From Phycisphaerae bacterium (GTDB taxonomy: Bacteria > Planctomycetota > Phycisphaerae > UBA1845), in contig JAUIEW010000026.1 in NCBI GenBank assembly GCA_030429365.1, forward strand, positions 1 to 32,175: a stretch of 32,175 nt of DNA, in the 5' to 3' direction. The position numbers and the translations under genes are program-made. Shown piece after piece: positions 6,637-16,900 of the stretch; position 1 is the stretch's first letter, and each line of letters opens with the position of its first letter. A model generated the notes under the pieces. That model saw only the letters and a program-made list of their open reading frames with translations, did not search any database and was not told the DNA's origin.

Positions 6637-9502
6637 GCCCGGCCGCACGATCGCGATTGTCCTGGCTGTCATGTTGGGCGTCGGTACGGTGGTCGCGGTT
6701 TCAAGTCTCTACGCCTCGGTCGAAGCCACGATCTCCGAGCAGATCGTCGACAATTGGCTTGGGCATAGCCACATCAGCATCCAATCCCCCAGTGGACATT
6801 GGGGCAGCATCGACGAAGGCATCGCTGCACAGATCGCCAAGATCGAAGGCGTCACCCGCGTCACGTCGCGCTACAAGACCCGCATGCACTTGATCTCTCC
6901 GGTCGATGCGCCCGCACCGGGTGAAGAGATCGACATGACCAACGCCCGCAAAGATCCGATCGACGTCGTCGGGATCGATCCGGCCAACGAGGCGCAATTC
7001 CGCAAACAAAAAGACTTGATTGGCGGCGGTATTCAGCCAACCGATCGCGATGTCATCGTGCTGGAGTCACGTCTGGCGTCCGATTTGAAAATCAATCTGG
7101 GCGACACCGTCTACATTGAAGGTCTGATGACCGATCCGGTTCGGCCCGTCACGGTGTGCGGTATCGCGCCGGGGCGGCGTGTGGCGTTCTTTCAAAAACC
7201 TTCTGTCTACATGCATCTGCGCGACGTCCAGCAAATGCGCCACGAGACAAACCGCGTCTCGGTCATCGATTGCATGGTCGCCAACGACACGCCGGAATAC
7301 ATCGCAGGCAAAGCCGAGGAAATCCGCAACCTCATCCGCCAACAAGGGCAAGGCTACCTCGTCACAACCGCCGGCGCGAAGGTCAACCAATTGCGCGAAG
7401 CACGCAGCGCATCGCACCTGGTGCTCTTGCTGTTTACGTTTGTCACCCTGCTCACGTCATTTTTCATCATCATCACGACGATGAGCATGGGAATGATGCA
7501 GCGGATTCGCATCCTTGGGGCTATTCGATGCATCGGGATGACGCGCAGGCAGTTGGCTGCCCTGGTTTATGCGGAGGTTGTGCCACTGGGTGTCATTGGC
7601 GTCTTGCTCGGCGTGCCGTGTGGGATGTTGATGACCCATGCTGCGGTCGCCTGGGTTCCGCATGTCGAAGACATTGTCCACTCGGTTCGGTTTGGGGCCT
7701 GGGGTATTTGTGTTGCGGTCATCGGCGGTTTAATCACAACGATTCTCGGCGCGACTGCGCTTCTGTCACAGGGGGCAATGGTTTCCCCGCTTGAGGCAGT
7801 CAACTCGCAAGCCAAACCGCAGCGGCATCAAACCATCGTGTTCGCCGCGTTGGCGGGCGCGATTCTCATTGGATTTCACCACGTCTTGATTGCAACGGTG
7901 GAACCATCCAACTGGCTAAGACCGGTCACGCTGTTTGTCGGGACGGCGACGCTTTATGGCGGGTACATGCTGCTCGCCCCGGCGCTGGTCATCCTGGCCG
8001 GCCGACTTGCTTTGATGATTGCAGCCCCCCTGCTTGGTGTCGATCGCAGGCTGGCAGCCGACCAGATATCGCGAGCACCCTGGCGGGCGGCGGGCGTGTG
8101 CTGGACGCTGATGGTCGGTCTGTCGCTGGTGGTTTACGTGTTCGTGCGGGGCGAGAGTATCGTCAATGCGTGGGACTTTCCGACGAAACTGGCGGGCACG
8201 TTCGTTTGGACGACCGATCCATTCGATGCCGACCTGCTCAAGAAAGTCGACACCATCAAGGGCGTTACCGAAACGACACCGCTCAACGACGTGCCCTGTC
8301 GAATCAAGTCGCGGTACTCGTCGCTGCTGAGCTTGTTGAAATCTGAAAGCGTCTTTGCAGCCGGCGATCCCGATACATTCCTCTCGATGGCGAAACTCGA
8401 GTTTCTGCAAGGCGATGCGGATGACGCCCGTGAGAAACTCACGCGCGGCGGCTATATTCTTCTGCCGCCCGAAGCATCGCATTCATTTGGTTACAACGTC
8501 GGCGACAAGGTGCCCATCACGATCGCCAACAAGACGGTCAACTTCGAAGTCGCTGGCGTCGTGCGATCGCCAGCGATGGACATCGCCGTCCAATACTTCC
8601 AAGCCGACAGTTACATGATGCTCGCGTCGAGCAGTTCGGTGCTGGGCACACTCGACGACCTTCGCAAGAACTTCGGTATCGACACGCTGACGATGTTCAT
8701 GATGAATATCGATCTCGAAACATCGCAGCCGCCAGTTGCATTTGATCAACCGGCGAGTCCGCCTGAATCGCGCACGTGGTGGTGGGAACGCATTGAGCAG
8801 TGGTTGCCAATGCTTCCGCTCGACGAAGACGATGTCGATGTGCTCCGTAAAGAGATTGCAGAAATGGGCGATCAGGAGCGCGTGTATTGGGGTCCGGCGC
8901 TTCGGCGCCTCTATCGCGAGCACGTCGCAGCCGTCGATTTTCTGCGCGATCAATGGGTGGAACTGACCCCGGCTGCCCGTTGGGAAATTTATCGCGAACG
9001 AATCGTACTGGAACAGGTTAAGGGAATGATTAAACGTCCCTACGCGCAGACGGGAACGCTTCGCCGCATCAAGCAGGAAATTGATCGCGACATCCGCATC
9101 GCGACGATGGGGATATCAGCCGTTCCAATGATCTCGCTGCTCGTCGCGACGTTGGGGGTGGTCAACCTGATGATGGTCAACGTCACCAGCCGCTCGCGGC
9201 AGATCGCGGTGCTGCGTTCGGTCGGCGCGACCCAATCGCTGATCGCCCGACTGGTCATGGTTGAGGCGCTGGTGCTGGGCTTGCTCGGGTCGCTGATCGG
9301 TGTCGGACTCGGATTGCACGCGGCGTATGCGGGCAACATTCTGATCACCAAACTGCTTGGAATTGAGATTCCGTGGGTGGTTCCGGTCGGGCGGGTGATG
9401 TTTGGCGTGGGGCTGACTTGGCTCGTATGCCTGATCGCGGGGATCAGACCCGCCCTGCGAGCGGCCCGCAGCGACGTGATTTCTGCGATGTCTGCCGCGT
9501 AA
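6593..9502 (+). CDS. Large FtsX-family ABC transporter permease, two-module, about ten membrane segments
   Basis: Membrane partner of the preceding ATPase. The product is 969 residues from the ATG at 6593, which has GAGG 7 bases upstream; the ORF-track start at 6401 would read through the ATPase gene out of frame and is rejected. Order: a membrane helix at about 16-37, an extracytoplasmic domain, three helices at about 274-390 forming the first FtsX core (with MMQRIRILGAIRCIG), four more helices at about 415-521, a second extracytoplasmic domain, and three C-terminal helices at about 842-955 forming the second core (with SRQIAVLRSVGAT). This is the MacB-type mechanotransmission architecture, duplicated in one chain. 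Between about 710 and 833 lies a hydrophilic, Trp- and Glu-rich helical segment (SRTWWWERIEQWLPML onward) just before the last three helices, which I do not recognise from the family. Confidence 0.88.
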   Translation: MRHWLQLATRNWRAKPGRTIAIVLAVMLGVGTVVAVSSLYASVEATISEQIVDNWLGHSHISIQSPSGHWGSIDEGIAAQIAKIEGVTRVTSRYKTRMHLISPVDAPAPGEEIDMTNARKDPIDVVGIDPANEAQFRKQKDLIGGGIQPTDRDVIVLESRLASDLKINLGDTVYIEGLMTDPVRPVTVCGIAPGRRVAFFQKPSVYMHLRDVQQMRHETNRVSVIDCMVANDTPEYIAGKAEEIRNLIRQQGQGYLVTTAGAKVNQLREARSASHLVLLLFTFVTLLTSFFIIITTMSMGMMQRIRILGAIRCIGMTRRQLAALVYAEVVPLGVIGVLLGVPCGMLMTHAAVAWVPHVEDIVHSVRFGAWGICVAVIGGLITTILGATALLSQGAMVSPLEAVNSQAKPQRHQTIVFAALAGAILIGFHHVLIATVEPSNWLRPVTLFVGTATLYGGYMLLAPALVILAGRLALMIAAPLLGVDRRLAADQISRAPWRAAGVCWTLMVGLSLVVYVFVRGESIVNAWDFPTKLAGTFVWTTDPFDADLLKKVDTIKGVTETTPLNDVPCRIKSRYSSLLSLLKSESVFAAGDPDTFLSMAKLEFLQGDADDAREKLTRGGYILLPPEASHSFGYNVGDKVPITIANKTVNFEVAGVVRSPAMDIAVQYFQADSYMMLASSSSVLGTLDDLRKNFGIDTLTMFMMNIDLETSQPPVAFDQPASPPESRTWWWERIEQWLPMLPLDEDDVDVLRKEIAEMGDQERVYWGPALRRLYREHVAAVDFLRDQWVELTPAARWEIYRERIVLEQVKGMIKRPYAQTGTLRRIKQEIDRDIRIATMGISAVPMISLLVATLGVVNLMMVNVTSRSRQIAVLRSVGATQSLIARLVMVEALVLGLLGSLIGVGLGLHAAYAGNILITKLLGIEIPWVVPVGRVMFGVGLTWLVCLIAGIRPALRAARSDVISAMSAA

Positions 9503-9515
9503 CAACCTCAACCAT

Positions 9516-9566
9516 AACATCAATTCCAACATGATGTTACATTGAACGAGGCGGGTTTTCACCGCC
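9516..9566 (+). terminator. Possible weak terminator or tandem hairpins after the permease gene
   Basis: AACATCA/TGATGTT (9516-9522 with 9532-9538) is followed by ATTG, and then GGCGG/CCGCC (9550-9554 with 9562-9566) by CAATTT. Neither has a strong T-run, so a factor-independent terminator is uncertain. Confidence 0.3.
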
Positions 9567-9676
9567 CAATTTCCGGCATTGGCGGATTCAACCCGGGACC
9601 ATTTACGAATAACTCCCCTTTGAACGCGAATTAAAAGGTGAATACGTTGGGTTTGTTCTGACTCGAGGATTCGTCC

Positions 9677-11257
9677 ATGTTTCGCGGTTTACTCCATGCC
9701 AGGCTCAAAGCGGCTGACCAGGCGATTGCCTCAGGACGGCTCGACGACGCCCTGCGCATCACATCCGAACCGGAAATCGCCGCCCACGCCAAGGGTGCCA
9801 AGCTGCGTGCCCGTCTCGCGGAAGCCTTCATCGATCGTGCTCGTGAGCACTACCGAGCCGACCGCTTCACCGAAGCGTTTCTGGCGCTCGGTAAGGCCGA
9901 CCGATGTGATGGGTCGCCGGAGAAGATCGACGAGCTTCGCAAGCAGGTTGCGGCTGTCGCGGATGAGGTTTCGCGTCAACGTACGGAACGACGCCATCAG
10001 GTCGAGTTGGCCAAGCACCGCATCCACGCAGGTTCATTGGCGGCTGGCCGACGCATTCTGGAAAACGCGCCGGAAGGCGAAGAAGAATTCGATCAATTGA
10101 AACGCGAATTGGAATCGCGCGAGAAGCGCGGTGCGGAATTGTTGGCGCAGGCGAAGAAACGTTTTGCGGACGGGCAGCTTGGTGCGGCGATCGATCGGTT
10201 GGCGCGGTCGCGCAAAATCAACGCCCATGATGAAGGTGCGATCCAGTTGGAGCGCGATATTGTCGCGGCAGTCATCAAGGAAGCGCGAAGCGCCCTCGTC
10301 GAAGGTCGACTGGCTCAAATGCGTCACGATCTCGATTTGCTCAATCCGTTGGAATCGGGGCAGGCGGCGAAACGGGAGTTGGCCGAGTGCCTCAATCTGG
10401 CACAAAGCGCATCACGGGCGCTACAAGTCAGCGACTTCGACGAAACCCGCCGACTGACGCAGCGTCTGGCGACGCTTTGTCCGCAGGCGAAATGGACCAA
10501 GCGTGCGATCGACCTGCTCGTCAAGGTGGACGAAAACCTGCTGCAATTGGGCAGCGGACCGCTCGGTGATTTCAATATGAAGGCGCTGGAGAACACGGTC
10601 GCCGTTCCCGCCAACGTGCGAGCGCAGCAACATGCGATGGCCGAGACCATCGGTGTGAACCCGGGCAGCCCGGTGTCGCGATCGCTTGAATCCTTGCATC
10701 TGCTGGTCGACGGCGGTGGAAGCTACTTGATCTTGCGAGACGCGCACGCAAGCATCGGCCGAGCCGCTTCAAATGATCCCGCACAGATTCCGATCTTCTC
10801 CGACCTTGGCGAACGCCACGCGGAAATTGCCCGCGTCGAAGATGACTATTTTCTGATGAGTCCGCACGAAGTTGAAATTGGCGGGCGACGTGGGCGGCAG
10901 CAATTGTTGCGTGACGGCGATCGCGTGGTGCTGGCGCGGCGGGCGAAGTTCACGTTTCGGTTGCCCAACCGTCGCAGCGGAAGCGCCCTGCTCGACATCA
11001 GCGACACGACGAAAATGCCCAACGACGTGCGCAACGTGATCCTGATGCGCGACACGGTGATGATGGGCGGCGGCCAATCGAACCACGTGGTGTGCCCCGG
11101 ACAGGGCGCCAACCTAATTCTGTTTGAACGCGGCGGCGGACTCTGGGTGCGGGGAATGGGGCGACATGAACCGGCAAGTGCCGTGGAATTGGGGTCGCCA
11201 CAGGAGATTTCGGGAATCAGTTTCACGATTCAACCCTGGGCGACGCGAACCATTTGA
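9677..11257 (+). CDS. Helical-repeat protein with one or two degenerate C-terminal FHA-like domains
   Basis: A soluble protein of 526 residues with no signal peptide. Residues 1 to about 330 are alpha-helical with TPR-like A/L/R-rich repeats (for example AKKRFADGQLGAAIDRLARSRKI and EARSALVEGRLAQMRHDLDLL). Residues of about 345-440 look like an FHA domain: ASIGRAASND holds the Gly-Arg pair and GERHAEIARVEDDYFLMS corresponds to the phospho-threonine loop and His, but the usual Ser three residues before the His is Gly. A second FHA-like unit follows at about 455-520 (VMMGGGQSNHVVCPGQGANLILFERGGGLWVRG). FHA domains bind phosphothreonine, and the gene sits 75 bases ahead of a Ser/Thr kinase gene, so it is a likely substrate or adaptor of that kinase (inference). 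GAGGA lies 8 bases before the ATG. Confidence 0.75.
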   Translation: MFRGLLHARLKAADQAIASGRLDDALRITSEPEIAAHAKGAKLRARLAEAFIDRAREHYRADRFTEAFLALGKADRCDGSPEKIDELRKQVAAVADEVSRQRTERRHQVELAKHRIHAGSLAAGRRILENAPEGEEEFDQLKRELESREKRGAELLAQAKKRFADGQLGAAIDRLARSRKINAHDEGAIQLERDIVAAVIKEARSALVEGRLAQMRHDLDLLNPLESGQAAKRELAECLNLAQSASRALQVSDFDETRRLTQRLATLCPQAKWTKRAIDLLVKVDENLLQLGSGPLGDFNMKALENTVAVPANVRAQQHAMAETIGVNPGSPVSRSLESLHLLVDGGGSYLILRDAHASIGRAASNDPAQIPIFSDLGERHAEIARVEDDYFLMSPHEVEIGGRRGRQQLLRDGDRVVLARRAKFTFRLPNRRSGSALLDISDTTKMPNDVRNVILMRDTVMMGGGQSNHVVCPGQGANLILFERGGGLWVRGMGRHEPASAVELGSPQEISGISFTIQPWATRTI

Positions 11258-11332
11258 CCATTTGAGCAGACTCGGGAAATGTCAGTCGGTGTGTTAGAAT
11301 TGGACTGAAGCAAAGAGACGGGAAGGCAACTC

Positions 11333-13753
11333 GTGGCATATACCTTCAAACATGGTGATCGACCGCTGGAAGGGTTCGCGATCCAGCGTGCAGTCGGACG
11401 CGGCGGATTCGGTGAGGTCTACTACGCCGTCAGTGATGGCGGCCGGGAAGTCGCCCTGAAGTATCTCCGCGAAAACCCGCAGGTCGAACTGCGCGGCGTC
11501 GCCCACTGCATCAACCTCAAGAGCCCGCACCTTGTTTCCATCTTCGACGTCAAGAAGAACGACGATGGCGACTACTTCGTTATCATGGAATACGTCTCGG
11601 GTCCGTCCCTTCGCGATCTGCTGATCGCTGAACCCAACGGGCTCGGCCCGCAGAAGGCGGCTTACTTCGTCCGCGAAATCGCCAAGGGGCTTGGGTACCT
11701 GCACGATCGCGGCATCGTTCATCGCGACCTCAAACCCGGCAACATTTTCTATGATGAGGGCTACGTCAAGATCGGCGACTATGGCCTCAGCAAATTCATC
11801 TCCGTGTCGCGACACAGCGCTCAAACCGCAAGCGTCGGCACCGTGCACTACATGGCCCCCGAAGTTGGTTCGGGCAGCTACACGCGCGGTATCGACATCT
11901 ATGCGTTGGGCGTGATGCTTTACGAAATGCTGCTCGGCAAGGTCCCATTTGAAGGCAGCAGCATGGGCGAGGTGTTGATGAAGCATCTCACCGAGCAGCC
12001 GGAAGTCGACAACCTTCCGCAGCCGTTCGGCAAGATCATCCACAAGGCGCTGCAGAAGGACCCGAAGGATCGTTATCAGAGCGTGTACGAATTGATCGAC
12101 GACCTGATGGAAGTCGATGATGTGCGCACGTCGCTGGCGGGTTTCAATCCGGTCAGCCTCAGCGGCGCAACCCGACGGCTGCCGGTTGGCGAGGATTCGC
12201 CCGCGCCTTCGCCAAACCCGTCTCCGCGACAAATCCCACCGCCGCGACCGCGCGGCCAGGTGTTCAATCTTGATGCCGGAAGTCTTCCGCCAGAAATGGC
12301 CAAACGTGTGCAGCGGACCAGCAGCAAGGTCGACAAACGCATGCGCAAATTGGATTCCAAACACGGAATCAAACATTCACCGGCGCCTCAAGTGGAGCCG
12401 CCGAGATTCACCAGACACCATGTGTCTTCTGACGTACCGACGACGAAACGCGAATTTCTTCAGCGGGCGATGCTGGCACTACTGATGGCCGTCTGCCTCG
12501 GATTTGGCGTTGCGATGGTCAACGACATGGGCGAAGCAGGGTACGCTTCTTCGATCATGATGATCGCCGGCATGTCCGGCGGATTGGCGATCGGGGTTCG
12601 GGCATTGGCGCGGGCGTCGCGGAGTCGAATTCAACCCCGCTGGGTCGAGAAGATTTTTCTGACGGTCCCGGTGCTGATATTGGCCGGCCTTGGATCGGTG
12701 CCGCTCACTGATGAGGTGCGGAACGATGATCTTATACTGGCGGTTGTTGGGGCGATGGCTGGGCTGGCGTTGCTGGGCAATTGGCGCAAGCGCATCGACT
12801 CGGGAGCGCGTGGCAAACTTTCGATTGGTTACGCAATTACGGCAGGACTGTTTGCTCTGATCGCGACAGCAATTCTGAGCGACGGACACGAGGACCTCAT
12901 GCTCTTCGCGGCGGGCGTTGCGGCATCGGTATCGCTGGTATTTGAAGCGCTATCGTGGTTGTTCCCGCTGAAGGACTGGATCGCGGGTGTCACGCCGGGA
13001 CTGACTGGTGCGGAAGATGACTGGCGGCGAAATTCTCCCGCTAGTTCAAAAGACGGCGTGGAATGGGAACCGCAGAATCAAAGGTCGATTGAGACCGTTG
13101 CGACCCCAAAACGTCATGCAGATCCTGAGGATTCGGGTCATTCCCATGCGATGCCAGGCGATGAGCGATTCCTCGAACCGGCATCGACGTTCGCAGCGCC
13201 GCAACCGCCATTGCGCTGGCCAGCGACGCGTGTGATCGCGGCACTGCTGGGTTTCGCATGCCTCGTGGGCTTGGTCGGCGCCACGGTGTATATGGCAACC
13301 GGTGAGCCAAGCGGCACCGTCAGCACAACCAACGTCAACGGCGTGTTTGTCCACGAATTTCCGCGTCGGTCGCTGCACGAAAACGAGTTTGTCCCGGCAG
13401 CGATGCTTGCAGCAGGCTGTCTCGGCTTGATGATGTTCGCATTTCGCAAAGTGCGCCGTCATCGCACCCATGGCATTTATGGCGATACCATTCGCCCAAT
13501 CATGAGAACCGTGTTCCTCGTGGGCATAACATACGGTGCTGCGATTCTGCTAAAAGGGCATGGTCCTCATCGTATCGTCCCGGGCAGGACGGTCCTGATC
13601 GTCTCCACCGTGATGTTCATCGTGCTCCTGTTCGTTCGTGGACGCAGCTGGCACGAGAGGCATCGCGAAGACTCCGATGCATCGCCACAACGTGATGGGG
13701 ATCGACAGGACACATTCAACGCAACAAATCCACAACCTACCGAGCAAGTCTAA
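11333..13753 (+). CDS. Membrane-bound Ser/Thr protein kinase with polytopic C-terminal region
   Basis: An 806-residue Hanks-type kinase with a GTG start; GGAAGG lies 6 bases upstream. Kinase domain, about residues 15-260: glycine loop GRGGFGEVY (22-30), catalytic Lys43 in VALKYL, HRDLKPGN (130-137), DYG in place of DFG (149-151), and GTVHYMAPE (169-177). All catalytic residues (Lys, HRD Asp, metal-binding Asp) are present, so it should be active. A proline-rich linker follows (about 280-300), then roughly ten hydrophobic segments between about 375 and 780 split by a hydrophilic stretch near 560-620, and a polar tail. Planctomycete kinases commonly carry such extra membrane modules, whose ligand is unknown. 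It pairs with the FHA-like protein upstream. Confidence 0.9.
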   Translation: MAYTFKHGDRPLEGFAIQRAVGRGGFGEVYYAVSDGGREVALKYLRENPQVELRGVAHCINLKSPHLVSIFDVKKNDDGDYFVIMEYVSGPSLRDLLIAEPNGLGPQKAAYFVREIAKGLGYLHDRGIVHRDLKPGNIFYDEGYVKIGDYGLSKFISVSRHSAQTASVGTVHYMAPEVGSGSYTRGIDIYALGVMLYEMLLGKVPFEGSSMGEVLMKHLTEQPEVDNLPQPFGKIIHKALQKDPKDRYQSVYELIDDLMEVDDVRTSLAGFNPVSLSGATRRLPVGEDSPAPSPNPSPRQIPPPRPRGQVFNLDAGSLPPEMAKRVQRTSSKVDKRMRKLDSKHGIKHSPAPQVEPPRFTRHHVSSDVPTTKREFLQRAMLALLMAVCLGFGVAMVNDMGEAGYASSIMMIAGMSGGLAIGVRALARASRSRIQPRWVEKIFLTVPVLILAGLGSVPLTDEVRNDDLILAVVGAMAGLALLGNWRKRIDSGARGKLSIGYAITAGLFALIATAILSDGHEDLMLFAAGVAASVSLVFEALSWLFPLKDWIAGVTPGLTGAEDDWRRNSPASSKDGVEWEPQNQRSIETVATPKRHADPEDSGHSHAMPGDERFLEPASTFAAPQPPLRWPATRVIAALLGFACLVGLVGATVYMATGEPSGTVSTTNVNGVFVHEFPRRSLHENEFVPAAMLAAGCLGLMMFAFRKVRRHRTHGIYGDTIRPIMRTVFLVGITYGAAILLKGHGPHRIVPGRTVLIVSTVMFIVLLFVRGRSWHERHREDSDASPQRDGDRQDTFNATNPQPTEQV

Positions 13754-13852
13754 AGTCGCAATTCCAACGGCCATACTGTCATTCTGCGGTATTCAGTAGT
13801 TACACACCCAAAACTCACACGTTGATGGACACTGAACAACTGTTTCACCCCG

Positions 13853-13881
13853 TTGCCACGGCCTGATCCATCTGTCATAAT
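13853..13881 (+). promoter_or_regulatory. Sigma-70-type promoter of the helicase gene
   Basis: TTGCCA at 13853-13858 (5 of 6) and CATAAT at 13876-13881 (5 of 6) are separated by exactly 17 bases. The predicted transcription start near 13888 lies downstream of the ORF-track start at 13853, which rules that start out for this transcript. Confidence 0.7.
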
Positions 13882-13978
13882 CGTTCGATTCGGGCGGTGC
13901 TTGCCAGCGCGCACACCGTCCGTCGTGGGTGCAGCCCGGGGGAATTCGTACAATCACCAAAATTCGAGAATGCAGGGT

Positions 13979-16900
13979 ATGGCGAAGCTTCACGGCATCT
14001 GGGTTCGGTCTAGCTTTCATATCTGGGGGGAAAATGCGGCTTTCGATGACGGCGCTGTCATCGCGCCGACGAACGGGCGATCCGTTGCCCATCCCTTTGC
14101 GGTGCCCGTAGACGAGTTGCACGCCGTGGTGGGCGATTTATCACCGGATGGATTGCTGGCGTCCATCGCCCATGAAGACTCGCTGCGACTATGGTTACCG
14201 CAGGAGCTGGGCGCGCCGGTCCCCTCGCAGAAGGCGGTTACGCTGGAAGAGCTGCCGGAAACCGGGACCGGTCAGTCGCTGCGATGCTATCAAGTTCCGT
14301 CGCTTCGATTCATGCCAGCCGACGCGATCGACTTGCTGACATCCCTCCCCTCGTCGCTTCCCGACAACTGCGGTACATCGGTTCAGTATTGGCGGCACCT
14401 CGCGCACTATCTCGTTGAGATGATTCGCCAGCGCCAGTTCTCGCCCCACATCGATGAGGGATCGAATGATTCCTGCACGGCCATATGGCGATTGACGGTC
14501 CAAAGCAAGCAATCGTTGTCTTGGTTGCAGGAGATCGCCGACGCGATGCCGCATGTGTGCCGTTCGCCTGATGGGATCAACGAGCGCGACCGCGATGCCG
14601 CACGACTTGTTGAAAACTTCCTGCACATTTGCGCAGACGGATTGATTCGTCGCAGCCTCGTTCAGGATCCGTTCTTCGATCAGATTCACGAACGGGCGGA
14701 ACGGGAAGGGACATGGGATGTGCGGTGGCTCAGTTCGCTTCTGGGAAATGAGAGCAATCTTCAGGACGGGCCCGAAGGTCGAACCGAGTTCATCGACCAC
14801 GCCCGCTCATGGATCGGCAAGCTCGACAAAGGCCGAACACAGATACCCGCTCGATTGTGCTTCGAATTGCTGGACCCGGCATACGAGGATCAGGATCTTT
14901 CTGAAGACGTGTCCGACGCCGAGGACAAACCGTGGAAGATTCGCTACTGGTTGCAGTCGGAAGACGCGCCGGCCACGCTTCAAGATATATCAGAGGTATG
15001 GGCCGACGACTCCAGCACGCCGTCGCTGATCCGCAACACACTGCAAACGCGGCGTGAAGAAATCGCGCAAAACCTGGCGCGGGCAGCGGAGGTGTTTGCT
15101 CCGATCGAAGCATCGTTGCAAGAGGATCAACCAACCGGTGTCGCGCTCAATGCGTCGCAGGCCCATGTGTTTATTCGCGACGCGGCGACGCTGTTGGAAT
15201 CGCGAGGATTCGGCGTGCGTTTGCCGGAGTGGGCTCGACGATTCGAACGCCAGATCGGATTGCGCTTGCACGTTGCACCGATCGGAGAGCAAAGCGAAAC
15301 AACCTCCAGCTCTGACAATGTGGGGCGAAGTGGTGTTGGACTATCGAGCATCGTTGATTTTCAATGGCGATTGGCGATTGGTGATTCGTCGATCAGCCGC
15401 GAAGAGTTTGAACAACTGCGCAATCAGCAGTCGCCCTTGGTACGCTTTCGCGGCGAATGGGTTTACTTCGACACCGGTGCATCCGCGCAAGCTTCGCAGT
15501 TTCTAGATGCACAATCCACCGGACAGATGACGCTGGGGCAGGCCATCCGGATGGCCGGCGGCGCAACAGATGATGAAATCGACTTGCCCATCTTCGGCCT
15601 CGACGCCGAATCATGGATCGAGCGCTTACTCAACGCGACACCCGATGCAAACCTGGAAAAGCTCGATCAGCCGGATTTCTTCAACGGTACGCTTCGACCC
15701 TACCAGTTGCGCGGGCTGGCTTGGCTGAGTTTCATGCAGCGAGCAGGCATCGGCGCCTGCCTCGCCGACGACATGGGCCTTGGAAAAACGATCCAGCTGA
15801 TCGCCCTGCTGCTTCAGGAACGCCAGAAGAACGAAGCGCTGGGCCCGACGCTCATCTTCTGTCCAATGTCGGTGGTGGGAAACTGGAAGCGGGAACTTGA
15901 ACGATTTGCCAGCGAACTCAACGTGTTGGTCCATCATGGCCCCGAACGTCTGACGGGGGACACTTTCGTCAAGAAGGCCCGGGAATCTGACGCCATCATC
16001 ACGACCTACGCGCTCGGTCATCGCGACCTTGAGACATTGCGTAAGGTCATGTGGCACCGCATCGTCCTTGACGAAGCGCAGAAGATCAAGAACCCCAGCG
16101 CGGCGCAGACCATTGCGATTCGGTCGCTGCCCAGCACACACCGCATCGGACTGACAGGTACGCCGCTGGAAAACCACCTGTCGGAATTGTGGTCGATCAT
16201 GGAGATGCTCAACCCGGGCATCCTGGGAAATGCCGCGGCGTTTCGGCGGCGATTCGCCGTTCCGATCGAGCGCCTGGGCGATACCAACCGTGCGAAGCAA
16301 CTCAAGACGATGATTGGTCCATTCATTCTCAGACGCATCAAGTCCGACCCGGCGGTGGAGTGCGACCTTCCCGAAAAGATGGAGATGCGGGTGTTCTGCA
16401 ACCTGACCGCAGAGCAGGCCAGCCTGTATGAGCGCGTCGTGGCCGAGACGATGTCCACGGTCGAGGCGACCACCGGCATTCGCCGGCGCGGCATCATCCT
16501 TGCGTCGTTGACTCGGCTTAAACAAATCTGCAACCATCCGGTTCATTTCCTTGACGATGGCAGTGAACTCGATTCGCGCAGCGGCAAGTGCGAACGCTTG
16601 GTGGACATGCTTGAAGAAGTGATCTCTGAGAATGACCGGGCGCTGGTGTTCACGCAGTTTCGAAAGATGGGCGACCTGCTCGTGTCGCTGATCAAGAAGC
16701 GCTTGCGGACGGAGGCCATGTTCCTGCATGGTGGAACGACTTCGAAAAAACGCGAACAGATGGTCGATCGTTTTCAGGATCCCAACAGCGACGTGCGCAT
16801 CTTTCTGTTGTCATTGAAAGCCGGTGGTCTGGGCATGAACCTGACGGCAGCCAACCATGTGTTCCACTTTGATCGCTGGTGGAACCCTGCCGTCGAAGAC

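Noticed and set aside
11294-12376. 360-residue minus-strand ORF opposite the kinase
   Set aside because: Antisense shadow of the kinase domain, with low-complexity composition.
15626-16729. 367-residue minus-strand ORF opposite the helicase
   Set aside because: It is an antisense shadow of the SNF2 ATPase domain; the plus frame carries all the conserved motifs.
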